NCBI RefSeq assembly: GCF_032341995.1
Contig: NZ_CP135439.1
Coordinates: 682,001 to 746,000 of the forward strand
Length of the DNA stretch: 64,000 nucleotides
Direction of reading: 5' to 3'
DNA from: Domibacillus sp. DTU_2020_1001157_1_SI_ALB_TIR_016
GTDB lineage: Bacteria; Bacillota; Bacilli; Bacillales; Domibacillaceae
The position numbers and the translations under genes were made by a program. Shown here piece by piece: positions 14,433-23,642 of this stretch. The number at the start of each line of letters is the position of its first letter. The stretch's first letter is position 1. The notes beneath the pieces were generated by a model. It made no database searches. It was not told the origin of the DNA and saw nothing but the letters and a program-made list of their open reading frames with translations.

Positions 14433-15092
14433 GTGAAAAAAATCATCATCATCGGTTCAGGTGGACATGCGAGCGTCATTATTGATGCTATTGAAAAGGA
14501 AAGAAAATACGCTATATATGGCATTATTGATACGGTTCGTCCTGTTAACACGAGTATATATGGATATCGGATAGTAGGAACAGAGCCCACTTTGCTTAAA
14601 TTGGGCAAACAGGTGTGTGGAGGCATTGTGGCGATTGAAGACAATTGGACGCGGAAAAAAACGGTTGAAACCATTCGTAAACTCGTCCCTGACTTTTCTT
14701 TTGTTTCCATCATACACCCATCGGCCTGCATTAGCAGCAATGTCAAAATAGGAGATGGTACGGTTGTGATGGCAGGTGCGGTCATTAACCGAAATACAAT
14801 TATAGGAGAGCATTCTATTATTAATACAAACTCCTCAGTTGATCACGACTGCATACTCAGTGACTTTGTCAGCATTGCTCCGGGCGCGGTGCTGGGCAGG
14901 AATGTTAAAGCAGGAAACAGTGCAGTTGTATCGCTTGGAGCCAAGGTCATTCACTCAGTGAGTATCGGAGAGCATACCGTTATTGGAGCTGGATCAACGG
15001 TGCTTCAAAGTATTGGTCCATACGGGGTTGCATATGGTACTCCTGCTAAAGTAGTACGAACAAGAAAGCAAGAAGACAGTTACTTATCGTAA
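14433..15092 (+). CDS. NeuD/PglD-type sugar O- or N-acetyltransferase
   Basis: Predicted acetyl-CoA-dependent transferase that modifies a nucleotide-activated sugar. The 219-residue protein has the N-terminal Rossmann-like PglD domain (IIIIGSGGHASVIIDAIE) and a C-terminal left-handed beta helix of hexapeptide repeats (from about residue 90, for example GTVVMAGAVINRN and GAVLGRNVKAG). The His in NSSVDHDC is the likely catalytic base. The start is the GTG at 14433, behind GCGAGGTGAT. EpsM of B. subtilis belongs to the same family and has nearly the same length. It stands alone here, convergent with a dehydratase gene that could supply its substrate pathway. Confidence 0.85.
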   Translation: MKKIIIIGSGGHASVIIDAIEKERKYAIYGIIDTVRPVNTSIYGYRIVGTEPTLLKLGKQVCGGIVAIEDNWTRKKTVETIRKLVPDFSFVSIIHPSACISSNVKIGDGTVVMAGAVINRNTIIGEHSIINTNSSVDHDCILSDFVSIAPGAVLGRNVKAGNSAVVSLGAKVIHSVSIGEHTVIGAGSTVLQSIGPYGVAYGTPAKVVRTRKQEDSYLS

Positions 15093-15111
15093 AGATGGGA
15101 AGTTTATTTTG

Positions 15112-16962
15112 TTATGAGAAAAAGAAATCAATCTGATAAGAAGGAACGATTTCTTTTAAAACGGATTTAATTGCCGTATCGGTTTCTTCGTTTCCTGTCT
15201 CGTAAACAAGCTGCTCCAGCCGGTTTAGCCAGAATGGCAGGTCGATCTTTGATCCGTTCGTTGTTCTGGCTGTGTAAATCAATTCATGCTTGGAAGCCGT
15301 GTGGCCTTCTTCTGTTGTAAAAAGTTCTTCGTACAGTTTTTCCCCGGGGCGCATGCCTGTATAGCGGATCTCGATGTCTTTGCCGGGTGTCAGGCCGGAT
15401 AAGGTAATTAAATTACGGGCCAGTTCGCTGATCTTAACCGGCTTGCCCATATCCAAAATGAAAATCTCGCCGCCTTTTGCAAGCGCCCCTGCTTGAATCA
15501 CAAGCTGTACGGCTTCCGGAATGGTCATAAAATAACGGGTCATATCCCGGTGCGTGACTGTGACCGGGCCGCCGTTTTGAATTTGTTTTTTAAATAAAGG
15601 AATCACGCTGCCTCTACTTCCTAGTACGTTACCGAACCGGACCGCGACAAAGTTCGTTTTGCTCTGCTGATTCAACGTTTGGATAATAAGCTCGGCCACC
15701 CGTTTTGTGGCACCCATTACGCTCGTTGGGTTCACTGCTTTATCTGTGGAAATTTGAACGTACGTTTCAACGCTGTACTGATCGGCACACTCTGCCAGGT
15801 TTTTCGTACCGAAGATGTTATTTTTAACGGCTTCCGTCGGATTGTGTTCCATTAAAGGGACATGCTTGTGTGCAGCGGCATGAAAGACAACCTGGGGACG
15901 GTAAATAGAAAAAATATGTTCAAGCCGGTTTTTATCCTGAATGTCGCCAATCAGTGCCTGAATGGGAAGGTGAGGATAAAGCTGCTCGAGTTCTTTTTCG
16001 ATTGCATATACGCTGTTTTCACCGTGGCCAAGCAGAAGCACTTTTTTTGGATGAAATGAAGAAATCTGCCGGCAGATTTCCGAGCCGATCGAGCCGCCCG
16101 CTCCGGTAATCAGCACGGTTTTTTCTTGTACATAGTGAGAAATGCCGAGAACATCCAGCTGGATCGGCGGGCGTCCAAGCAAATCTTCCACGTTGACCTC
16201 ACGGATCATGCTCAATGTAACACGACCGTTAATAATATCTGTAATACGCGGAAGAATCCGGACAGTGACGCCGCATTTTTGACAGCTTTTTACGATTCGG
16301 GTAATATCGCTTCCGGAAGCTGAGGGAATGGCGATAATGGCTGTTTCAATATGGAAATGTTCAATGACCCGTTCAATCTCGTTGGTTGTGCCGGCAACCG
16401 GCATATTCCGGACGTTCAGACCAAGTTTTTCGGGATCATCGTCAATAAAAGCAACGGGATATAAAAAAGGGTCCATCGATTTTTTCAGCTCTTTCACCAC
16501 TAAAATCCCCGCATTACCAGCACCGATAATGAGTGTCCGCTTTCCTTTTTTATTGGGAATGCCTTTGTTTTCATTTACAGACCATAAAATCAAGCGTGAA
16601 AATAAAAAGGCCGCCAGGGCAACGGTCCATGTTATAAAAAGGAGAGAGTACGGCAGGGTGGTTACCCCCCACTCCGTAAAAAGAAGATGCAGCATGCCGC
16701 CTGTTACGAAAGTAAATGTGAAGCTTTTTCCAATGACTTTTGATTCCCCCATACTGGCAAAACGCCATAAGTGGCGATAATGGTGAAAAAGGTGGAATCC
16801 GATCGTCAGTACAATCCAAAACAAGGCGAAGATGTACGCCATTTGGGAAAATGTGACCCCTCTGCCGTTTTCATAGAAAACAAAGCAGGAAAGCGCAACA
16901 GAAAGAAAAAGAATTCCGAAATCCATGAAAAGCGCCAGAACATATCGTTTCGTTCGGCTCAC
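15112..16962 (-). CDS. Membrane nucleotide-sugar 4,6-dehydratase (EpsC/CapD/PglF family)
   Basis: Predicted UDP-N-acetylhexosamine 4,6-dehydratase used in surface polysaccharide or glycoprotein synthesis. The 616 residues comprise four N-terminal membrane helices (about 10-115), a CoA-binding-like Rossmann domain (IIGAGNAGILVVKEL), and a short-chain dehydrogenase domain with TGAGGSIGSEI. The usual Tyr-x3-Lys catalytic pair is replaced by Met-x3-Lys (VMGATK), as in the WbpM/PglF class, and STDKAVNPTS precedes it. It starts at a GTG after GGAGGCTTT. The amino-transferase that normally completes the pathway with PglD is not in this window. Confidence 0.88.
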   Translation of the reverse strand: MSRTKRYVLALFMDFGILFLSVALSCFVFYENGRGVTFSQMAYIFALFWIVLTIGFHLFHHYRHLWRFASMGESKVIGKSFTFTFVTGGMLHLLFTEWGVTTLPYSLLFITWTVALAAFLFSRLILWSVNENKGIPNKKGKRTLIIGAGNAGILVVKELKKSMDPFLYPVAFIDDDPEKLGLNVRNMPVAGTTNEIERVIEHFHIETAIIAIPSASGSDITRIVKSCQKCGVTVRILPRITDIINGRVTLSMIREVNVEDLLGRPPIQLDVLGISHYVQEKTVLITGAGGSIGSEICRQISSFHPKKVLLLGHGENSVYAIEKELEQLYPHLPIQALIGDIQDKNRLEHIFSIYRPQVVFHAAAHKHVPLMEHNPTEAVKNNIFGTKNLAECADQYSVETYVQISTDKAVNPTSVMGATKRVAELIIQTLNQQSKTNFVAVRFGNVLGSRGSVIPLFKKQIQNGGPVTVTHRDMTRYFMTIPEAVQLVIQAGALAKGGEIFILDMGKPVKISELARNLITLSGLTPGKDIEIRYTGMRPGEKLYEELFTTEEGHTASKHELIYTARTTNGSKIDLPFWLNRLEQLVYETGNEETDTAIKSVLKEIVPSYQIDFFFS

Positions 16963-17231
16963 ACCAAAGCCTCCATTCCATACTTTTTAGCTCTTTATTT
17001 TATATGAATTTATGGAATAAGGTGTGATTAAAATAGCCGCCGGCCCGCCGCAAAAAGGACAGGGAGAAACGTTGGGAAACAGCCGCTTTTGTTAAAAAGG
17101 AACTTGCCAAAAAAGCCGAAAATAGGCTGTGTCCGTCTCTGATTATAAAAAACTTCCCTTACAGAACTTTGGTTGTAGTATTATGAAACTAGTGAAAAAA
17201 CGGAAAAAAATAATAAACGGAGACAAAGAAA

Positions 17232-19016
17232 ATGCCTAGCGTACGGTTTTTATGCGGACTGTTTTTTCTGATGTCATGGTTTCCGCAGGCTGTTCATGCC
17301 GAGGGGCAGCCGGCATCGGAGGATATACATTTATCTATTTTTTATTTGGAAGATTCCAAGCAGCAATTCTCTATTGAGGAGGTTGCTGCGGCTCAAAAGA
17401 AGCATCTGTTTCGACCGGCGGAAAAAAGTCCGAATTTTGGCTATACGGATTCTGTCTATTGGTTCCGGCTCACGGTGGAAAACAAAACGGGTCAAGAAAG
17501 ATTACTGCTTGAGGTCCCTTCTCCTCCACTTGATTCTCTGATTCTTTACGGGCCCGACGGGAAGGGGGCTTTTCAGAAAACAGAAGCAGGGGATACAAAG
17601 GAGTTTGGCGACAGGCTGATTAAACATCGAAACTTTCTGTTTCCTATTAAACTCTCAAGCGGAGAAAAGAAAACGTACTACCTGCGGGTGCAAACGGAAG
17701 GTGCCATGAGCGTTCCGATCCAACTGTGGACAGAGGACACCTTTTTGCCGCATTCTACAAAAGAAACAGCGATTCATTTTGGCTATTACGGACTTGTCAT
17801 CATTATGGCTGTTTATAATTTCTTTTTATTTATCTTTTTACGGAATAAAAGCTATTTGGTTTACACGCTGTTTTCTCTTTCGTATGTCATGATTCACATG
17901 GCTAATTTAGGGGACGCTTATCAATGGCTATGGCCTTCGGCGTCGTGGTGGAATAACCGTTCTATCGTGTTTTTTATTAGTTTTTCATTTATTCTTTCCT
18001 GCTTTTTTATTCGTCATTTATTGAACGTTCCCAAGTATTCGCCCTGGATGGATCAAGCTTTATCGCTATTAGCAGCCATACAGGTGCTTATTATTGGTAT
18101 TTTATTTTTCGTAAGCTACCCGCTTGCCTTGCATATGATTTTTGTTTCGAGCTTGCTCCACAGCCTTTTCTTTCTTTTTTTGGCCTTATTCTTATGGAAA
18201 AAAGGCAGTAAACTGGCGAAGTATTTTCTTTTTGCCTGGCTGTTTTTTCTAATTGGCAATACGATTTCTTCTCTTGCGGATGCCGGGCTCATCGTGCGCA
18301 GCCTGGCAACCCATTATGCCGTTTTAATTGGCTCTCCATTGGAACTGGTTTTGTTCTCACTGGGCCTTTCCGCTCAAGTAGGACTTATCCGGAAAGAAAA
18401 GGAACAGCTCTATGAGAAGGTGCAGGAAACACAAAAAGATATCACGCTGACGATCGGGGAGGTTATGGAAGCACGTTCAAAAGAAACATCCCACCATGTG
18501 AAAAGAGTAGCGGAATATTCCGGCATTATAGCCCTTGCCTATGGACTGTCAGGGGAAGAAGTGAAAAAGCTAAAAGCGGCTTCTCCTATGCATGATCTTG
18601 GAAAAGTGGGGATTCCAGACAGCATCTTAAACAAGCCCGGCAAGCTGACAGAGGAAGAATTCAAAGAAATGAAAAAGCATACGACGATCGGCTATAATAT
18701 GCTTAAGCATTCATCCGGTGAGACCTTGCAAATCGCGGCGATTATTGCCCATCAGCATCATGAAAAATATGATGGTACCGGGTACCCACGGAAGCTAAAG
18801 GGAGAAGACATTCATTTGTTTGCAAGGATTACCGCTATTGCGGATGTGTTCGATGCATTAAACAGTAAAAGAGCTTATAAAGAAAAATGGGACCTGGATG
18901 GTATTCTTTCTTTTATGGAAAGAGAAAAAGGAAAGCATTTCGATCCGATGTTAGTTGATTTATTTTTAGCTGACATTGATGCCGCCCTCGAAGTAGCTCA
19001 TAAATTCCCTGAATAG
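17232..19016 (+). CDS. 7TMR-DISM receptor with HD-GYP domain (c-di-GMP phosphodiesterase)
   Basis: Predicted membrane receptor that hydrolyses cyclic di-GMP in response to an external ligand. The 594 residues have a signal peptide ending near HAEGQP, an extracellular 7TMR-DISMED2 domain (about 30-170) that resembles carbohydrate-binding folds, seven membrane helices (about 180-390), and a C-terminal HD-GYP domain. The key residues are present: SHHVKRVAEYS, the metal-binding HD in MHDLGK, and HHEKYDGTGYP for the GYP signature. It is convergent with a GGDEF gene and shares its terminator, an arrangement that pairs degradation with synthesis of the same messenger. Confidence 0.9.
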   Translation: MPSVRFLCGLFFLMSWFPQAVHAEGQPASEDIHLSIFYLEDSKQQFSIEEVAAAQKKHLFRPAEKSPNFGYTDSVYWFRLTVENKTGQERLLLEVPSPPLDSLILYGPDGKGAFQKTEAGDTKEFGDRLIKHRNFLFPIKLSSGEKKTYYLRVQTEGAMSVPIQLWTEDTFLPHSTKETAIHFGYYGLVIIMAVYNFFLFIFLRNKSYLVYTLFSLSYVMIHMANLGDAYQWLWPSASWWNNRSIVFFISFSFILSCFFIRHLLNVPKYSPWMDQALSLLAAIQVLIIGILFFVSYPLALHMIFVSSLLHSLFFLFLALFLWKKGSKLAKYFLFAWLFFLIGNTISSLADAGLIVRSLATHYAVLIGSPLELVLFSLGLSAQVGLIRKEKEQLYEKVQETQKDITLTIGEVMEARSKETSHHVKRVAEYSGIIALAYGLSGEEVKKLKAASPMHDLGKVGIPDSILNKPGKLTEEEFKEMKKHTTIGYNMLKHSSGETLQIAAIIAHQHHEKYDGTGYPRKLKGEDIHLFARITAIADVFDALNSKRAYKEKWDLDGILSFMEREKGKHFDPMLVDLFLADIDAALEVAHKFPE

Positions 19017-19047
19017 GAGGAGTTTCTAGGAATTTTTAGCTCTTATC

Positions 19048-19097
19048 AAAAAAGATCAAACGAAGAGCCGTATGGCTTTCGTTTGATCTTTTATTTT
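19048..19097. terminator. Bidirectional terminator between HD-GYP and GGDEF genes
   Basis: A long stem, AAAGATCAAACGAA with AGCC against GGCTTTCGTTTGATCTTT, has an A-run before it and a T-run after it, so it can serve both convergent genes. Confidence 0.9.
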
Positions 19098-20584
19098 TAA
19101 GGAAGAGAAGGAGGAAGTTTATTGTGATGCCGGCTTCTTTTTTCTTTATACATTTCCTGATCAGCCATTTCAAGCAGCTCTTCAAGAGAAATATTCATGC
19201 CGGGATGGTAATAGCAGATGCCGTGACTGGCCGACAATTTGTACGGCTGCCGGGAGACCTGGTTGGCGCGGTCAAACTCTAATTGAATGGCAGCCCAGGC
19301 TTGATTGGCCGCTTCCGGCGGCTGATTGGGAAAAAGAATAACAAACTCATCCCCGCCCATTCGAAATAAAAGATCTTCTTCACCCAGAGATTTTTGAATT
19401 GCTTGGCAGATCGCTTTAATAAAATGGTCACCTTTATTATGGCCGTAACGGTCATTAACAGTTTTTAATCCGTTAATATCGATGTAGCAGAGTGTAAAGG
19501 GCTGGGCCTGGCGGCTGTTCATCAGGCTAGAAAGAACATTCAGCCCTTTTCGTCTGTTCATAATACCTGTCAGTTCATCCAAAAAGGCATGCGCCGATAA
19601 CTTTTCTTCTTCTGCTTTAAAGCTCGTTACATCCGTTGTTCCGATCAGCAGGCACGGTTCCTGCAAATAATCAACTAATTCCACACTCAGCATAATCCAA
19701 ATATCTTTCTTCGCCGGATCAAAATGCGGCGTTAAATATCCTTTGATGCTTCCTTTCTCCTGCAAAACATCAACGATATTCTGCTCCTCATACGAATTTT
19801 TAAAAAGAAGGCCAGCGCCTTTATCGTGCAGCTGAGTTCCTTCGTAATACGCAGATGCCCGCTGATTAAAAAGGATAATCTGATAATTAGAAAGCCGTGC
19901 CAGAATGAGTGGGTGCGGATTTAAATCAAATAAAAGGCGAAATGTTTTTTCGTTCTTTTGAAGCTGCTGCTGGCTTTCCATCTCTTTTTTTCGATAGGAA
20001 TAAAAAGTGGACGATAGAAAAAAAGCAATGCCGGCTGCTGCGGTCGAATTAATCATATTCATAATAGATGTAAGTGAAAAACCGCCAATTTTCATTAATC
20101 CGGTTAGAAACAAAACATGGATGCCGGCCAGCATGACTGCGGATTTTTTTGGAGGGATCGGAAAAGTCACAGAAGCTGCCAGTAAAATAATTAAATACGC
20201 GTAAATATTGCCGGTTAAAAATTGGCTGTTTAACGATCCGGACGCGCCAATGAAAATATAAAAGCAAAAATAGCTATATACATAATGCAGCAAATCCCTC
20301 CTGCCAGACTGCTGGCGCCGGATCAGCTTTTTACGGACCAGCAAAAAGGTGAGCGACATAAAGAACGAAAGAAAATGTAAAAAAGAGAGAATACCCAAGT
20401 TTAATCTCTTTTCTCCCGTTGACAAAAAGTAAAGATCCAAAGCCAAATAAAGCGGGTAAGACAGGACAACCATTAAACAAACAAACCGAAGCCTGGCGAA
20501 CAGCATTTCACCATGCTCGCGGCAGAACTGCTCATCTTCAGGCCGATCCGGTTGAAAGAAAGCGCTCCATGTATCTTTCTTCAT
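19097..20584 (-). CDS. Membrane PAS-GGDEF diguanylate cyclase
   Basis: Predicted enzyme that makes cyclic di-GMP from two GTP. The 495 residues have about six N-terminal membrane helices (residues 30-200), a PAS domain (FRLLFDLNPHPLILARLSN), and a C-terminal GGDEF domain beginning at HAFLDELTGIMNRR with an intact active site FRMGGDEFVIL. The allosteric RxxD inhibitory site is not present five residues before GGDEF (the sequence there is LGEEDLLFRM), so product feedback is probably weak. The ATG is preceded by AAAAAAGGAT. It faces the HD-GYP gene and shares a terminator with it. Confidence 0.9.
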   Translation of the reverse strand: MKKDTWSAFFQPDRPEDEQFCREHGEMLFARLRFVCLMVVLSYPLYLALDLYFLSTGEKRLNLGILSFLHFLSFFMSLTFLLVRKKLIRRQQSGRRDLLHYVYSYFCFYIFIGASGSLNSQFLTGNIYAYLIILLAASVTFPIPPKKSAVMLAGIHVLFLTGLMKIGGFSLTSIMNMINSTAAAGIAFFLSSTFYSYRKKEMESQQQLQKNEKTFRLLFDLNPHPLILARLSNYQIILFNQRASAYYEGTQLHDKGAGLLFKNSYEEQNIVDVLQEKGSIKGYLTPHFDPAKKDIWIMLSVELVDYLQEPCLLIGTTDVTSFKAEEEKLSAHAFLDELTGIMNRRKGLNVLSSLMNSRQAQPFTLCYIDINGLKTVNDRYGHNKGDHFIKAICQAIQKSLGEEDLLFRMGGDEFVILFPNQPPEAANQAWAAIQLEFDRANQVSRQPYKLSASHGICYYHPGMNISLEELLEMADQEMYKEKRSRHHNKLPPSLP

Positions 20585-20668
20585 ATTATAAATCCTTTTT
20601 TACTTGCATTTTACCATAGCTTTATAGGGCATCCTAATGAATTCAGTGCTCTGTTAAACGAGCTTTTC

Positions 20669-20713
20669 AAATGAAAAATCCCGGAGGATGAAGATTCCGG
20701 GATTTTTCATTTG
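20669..20713 (-). terminator. Intrinsic terminator of tnrA
   Basis: A 17-pair palindrome (CAAATGAAAAATCCCGG and its complement) spans the tnrA stop codon. The minus-strand RNA ends in GGGATTTTTC. Confidence 0.8.
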
Positions 20714-21033
20714 AACTTGTTTTGAATACCGAACCGTGCATTCAGCTGGCCTTTGATCATGCTTCGTTTTAATTTGTCTTGATCTGGTCTTTTCTTCATT
20801 TCCTGCCTGATTTCAAATGTCCGGACACCATCTTCCATTTGGTTGGCAATATCCATCAGTGTTTCCACGTCGCCAAAGGAGTATTTTCGCGTGCCTCTTT
20901 CTGAGCGGTCAGGGAAAATAAGCTGGCGTTCTTCGTAATAGCGAATCTGGCGTTCAGACAAGCCGGTTAACTCGCTCACAATTCCAATTGTAATAACCTT
21001 TTTCGTCTTATAGCTTTTCTCTTCATCTGTCAT
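20707..21033 (-). CDS. tnrA: Nitrogen regulator TnrA
   Basis: MerR-family activator and repressor that controls genes under nitrogen limitation and is held inactive by feedback-inhibited glutamine synthetase. The 108 residues match TnrA closely: the winged helix [20 protein letters not shown], the [16 protein letters not shown] segment, and the C-terminal tail [15 protein letters not shown] that contacts glutamine synthetase and separates TnrA from GlnR. The frame extends to a TTG at 21075, but the ATG at 21033 follows CGAGGTGAT at the right distance and agrees with the family length. It is divergent from nasD and shares its operator region. Confidence 0.93.
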   Translation of the reverse strand: MTDEEKSYKTKKVITIGIVSELTGLSERQIRYYEERQLIFPDRSERGTRKYSFGDVETLMDIANQMEDGVRTFEIRQEMKKRPDQDKLKRSMIKGQLNARFGIQNKFK

Positions 21034-21063
21034 GGAATCACCTCGAAATGGATTACCTGTACT

Positions 21064-21092
21064 ATTATATATCAATACGTTAATTTATGTAA
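21064..21092 (-). promoter_or_regulatory. Candidate promoter of tnrA
   Basis: On the minus strand TTACAT (21092-21087) and TATAAT (21069-21064) are 17 bp apart. The TnrA box at 21101-21117 would be centred about 52 bases before the start site, which suits activation by TnrA itself. Confidence 0.6.
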
Positions 21093-21145
21093 CGATTATA
21101 TGTGATATTTTCTAACAATTAATTTTTATGTTAGATTATATAACA
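21078..21145. promoter_or_regulatory. Three TnrA boxes between tnrA and nasD
   Basis: Two sites fit the TGTNA-N7-TNACA consensus exactly: TGTGATATTTTCTAACA at 21101-21117 and TGTTAGATTATATAACA at 21129-21145. A third at 21078-21094 (CGTTA-N7-TAACG) matches except for both outer bases. The site at 21129 is centred about 50 bases before the predicted nasD start, the position from which TnrA is known to activate. Confidence 0.85.
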
Positions 21146-21149
21146 TTTA

Positions 21150-21180
21150 TTGTGACTACTTCTTTTAAGTCTCCTATAAT
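21150..21180 (+). promoter_or_regulatory. Promoter of nasDEF
   Basis: A perfect -10 TATAAT lies at 21175-21180. The -35 region (TTGTGA at 21150 or TGTGAC at 21151, spacer 18-19) is poor, as expected for an activator-dependent promoter. Confidence 0.65.
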
Positions 21181-21215
21181 CATCACTATCAACAGCCACC
21201 AAGGAGGATGTTCAG

Positions 21216-23627
21216 ATGACAAAAGAAAAAATCGTACTAATCGGAAATGGGATGGCCGGTGTCCGGTCTATTGAAGAAATATTAAAAATTAACCCGAATC
21301 GGTTTCATATTACTATTTTTGGTGAAGAGCCTTATCCGAACTATAACCGTATTCAATTGTCAAAGGTCCTTCAAGGAGATACAACGATCGCTGACATTAC
21401 GCTAAACGACTGGAACTGGTACGAAGAACAAAACATTCAGTTATATCCAGGTGAAGGGGTAACGCGGATTGATACAGAAGCAAAATGTGTTCATACCACA
21501 AAAGAGCGGACAGTCCAATATGACAAACTTATTATTGCGACAGGCTCGGTTCCTTTTATTATTCCGGTGCCGGGGCATGAGAAAAAAGGCGTAACCGCAT
21601 TCCGTGATATTAAAGACTGTGAAAAAATGATCGATGCGTCCAAAGAATTCAAAAAAGCGTCCGTTATTGGAGGAGGTCTTCTCGGACTCGAAGCTGCACG
21701 CGGGCTCTTGAATCTAGGCATGGAAGTAAACGTTATTCATCTGGCCGACTTTTTAATGGAGCGCCAGCTCGATGAAACAGCCGGTAAAATGCTGCAGAAA
21801 GAGCTGGAAAAGCAAGGAATGAACTTCCTTATGCAAAAGCAGACAGCCGAGATTTTAGGGGAGAACCGGGTAGAAGGTATCCGCTTTAATGACGGCGAAG
21901 AAATCGAAACGGATCTGGTCGTGATGGCGGTCGGTATCCGGCCGAATACATCATTGGCGAAAGAGAGCGGTATTGCCGTAAACCGGGGCATTCTTGTCAA
22001 CGACTTTATGGAAACCAATATCCCAGATGTGTACGCGGTTGGGGAATGTGCCGAGCACCGCGAAGTCGTCTACGGCCTTGTGGCTCCGCTTTATGAGCAG
22101 GGCAAGGCAATGGCAGCGCACATTTGTGATACACAGGCTCCCGGCTATGCAGGCTCAGTTCTGTCCACACAGTTAAAAGTTTCGGGTGTGGATGTATTCT
22201 CGGTCGGTGAAATTGTAGAAGATGAAGAAACGAAGACAATTAAAATGTTTGATGACTGGAAAGGCACATACAAAAAGGTCTTAATCCGTGACGGAAAAAT
22301 GGCCGGTGCTGTTTTGTTTGGGGACACAAGTGAAGGAAATAAGCTGCTTCGCCTGATTAATAAGAAAGCGGATGTAGAGGAATACATCGGTGCGGCGGAA
22401 GAAGGCACTGGTGGAGCGAGCCTGGTGGCATCTATGGATGACAGCGAATTGATCTGCGGCTGTAACGGCGTATCAAAAGGCACCATCATGGAAGCGATCA
22501 AACGTGACGGGCTGACAACTGTGGATCAAGTAAAAGCCTGCACGAGTGCATCCCGTTCATGCGGCGGCTGTAAACCACTCGTTGTAGACCTGCTTGCCCA
22601 TACATTAGGAGATGGATTTGACACATCGAACCAAAAAGAAGCGATCTGCGGCTGTACCACGCTTTCGCGTGATGAAGTTGTTGAGGCAATTCGTGAAAAA
22701 GGGCTGACTCATACAAAAGAAGTGATGAATGTGCTTGGCTGGGAAACAGACGGCGGCTGTTCAAAGTGCCGTCCAGCACTGAACTATTATTTAGGCATGA
22801 TTAATCCGAAAGAATACGAGGATGAAAAAGCCTCTAAATTTGTGAACGAGCGGATGCATGGCAATATTCAAAAAGATGGCACCTATTCAGTTGTACCGCG
22901 GATGTATGGCGGTGTAACGTCAGCGAATGACCTGAGGAAAATTGCGGATGTAGCAGATAAATATAATGTGCCGCTCATCAAAGTAACCGGCGGCCAGCGG
23001 ATTGATTTATTCGGTGTGAAAAAAGAGGATCTGCCGGGTATGTGGGCGGATTTGGATATGCCGTCCGGCTATGCGTACGGAAAAACATTACGAACGGTTA
23101 AAACCTGTGTCGGTGAAAGTTTCTGCCGCTTCGGCACCCAGGATTCCATGAGCATGGGAATCCAGATGGAAAAGAAATTCGAGCGAATCGGCACACCGCA
23201 TAAAGTGAAAATGGCCGTATCTGCCTGCCCGCGCAACTGTGCAGAATCTGGCATCAAGGATATTGGAGTCGTGGGTGTAGACGGCGGCTGGGAAATATAC
23301 GTTGGCGGAAATGGCGGAACCCATCTGCGGGCAGCTGATCTTTTCTGCAAAGTAAAAACGAACGAAGAAGTAATGGAAATGACAGGTGCATTTATGCAGT
23401 ATTACCGGGAGGATGCGGTATATCTTGAACGGACGGCGGCCTGGGTAGAGCGTGTCGGCCTTGACCATATTAAAGAAGTTCTGTCCGATAAAGCCACGCG
23501 TGATGCGCTGAACGCCCGGATCGACGAAGCACTGTCTGTCACAAAAGAGCCGTGGAAAGAAGTAATTGAAAGCGAAAAAATCCGAAAAGAACTATATGAA
23601 ACAGAGCTTGTGAGCACAACAAAATAA
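21216..23627 (+). CDS. nasD: Assimilatory NADH nitrite reductase large subunit
   Basis: Reduces nitrite to ammonium with NADH. The 803 residues run in order: FAD/NADH oxidoreductase domain (IGNGMAGVRSIEEI at the start, SVIGGGLLGLEAARG near 150), two BFD-like [2Fe-2S] modules (CGCNGVSKG with CGGCK, and CGCTTLSRD with CSKC), then the sulfite/nitrite reductase domain with siroheme and [4Fe-4S] ligands in TCVGESFCRFG and SACPRNCAES. B. subtilis NasD is 805 residues. AAGGAGG precedes the ATG. It leads the nasDEF operon directly under TnrA boxes. No nitrate reductase genes (nasBC) accompany it here. Confidence 0.96.
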   Translation: MTKEKIVLIGNGMAGVRSIEEILKINPNRFHITIFGEEPYPNYNRIQLSKVLQGDTTIADITLNDWNWYEEQNIQLYPGEGVTRIDTEAKCVHTTKERTVQYDKLIIATGSVPFIIPVPGHEKKGVTAFRDIKDCEKMIDASKEFKKASVIGGGLLGLEAARGLLNLGMEVNVIHLADFLMERQLDETAGKMLQKELEKQGMNFLMQKQTAEILGENRVEGIRFNDGEEIETDLVVMAVGIRPNTSLAKESGIAVNRGILVNDFMETNIPDVYAVGECAEHREVVYGLVAPLYEQGKAMAAHICDTQAPGYAGSVLSTQLKVSGVDVFSVGEIVEDEETKTIKMFDDWKGTYKKVLIRDGKMAGAVLFGDTSEGNKLLRLINKKADVEEYIGAAEEGTGGASLVASMDDSELICGCNGVSKGTIMEAIKRDGLTTVDQVKACTSASRSCGGCKPLVVDLLAHTLGDGFDTSNQKEAICGCTTLSRDEVVEAIREKGLTHTKEVMNVLGWETDGGCSKCRPALNYYLGMINPKEYEDEKASKFVNERMHGNIQKDGTYSVVPRMYGGVTSANDLRKIADVADKYNVPLIKVTGGQRIDLFGVKKEDLPGMWADLDMPSGYAYGKTLRTVKTCVGESFCRFGTQDSMSMGIQMEKKFERIGTPHKVKMAVSACPRNCAESGIKDIGVVGVDGGWEIYVGGNGGTHLRAADLFCKVKTNEEVMEMTGAFMQYYREDAVYLERTAAWVERVGLDHIKEVLSDKATRDALNARIDEALSVTKEPWKEVIESEKIRKELYETELVSTTK

Positions 23628-23642
23628 AAGGGGGCCATGAAC

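Noticed and set aside
14285..14485. 66-residue open frame after the tmRNA
   Set aside because: It begins in the tmRNA tail and reads through the terminator and the ribosome site of the next gene.
17040..17231. Possible cyclic di-GMP (GEMM) riboswitch before the HD-GYP gene
   Set aside because: The conserved CACGCACAGGGCAAACC and GGGACGCAAAGCC segments are absent, and the pairings seen do not form the expected three-way junction.
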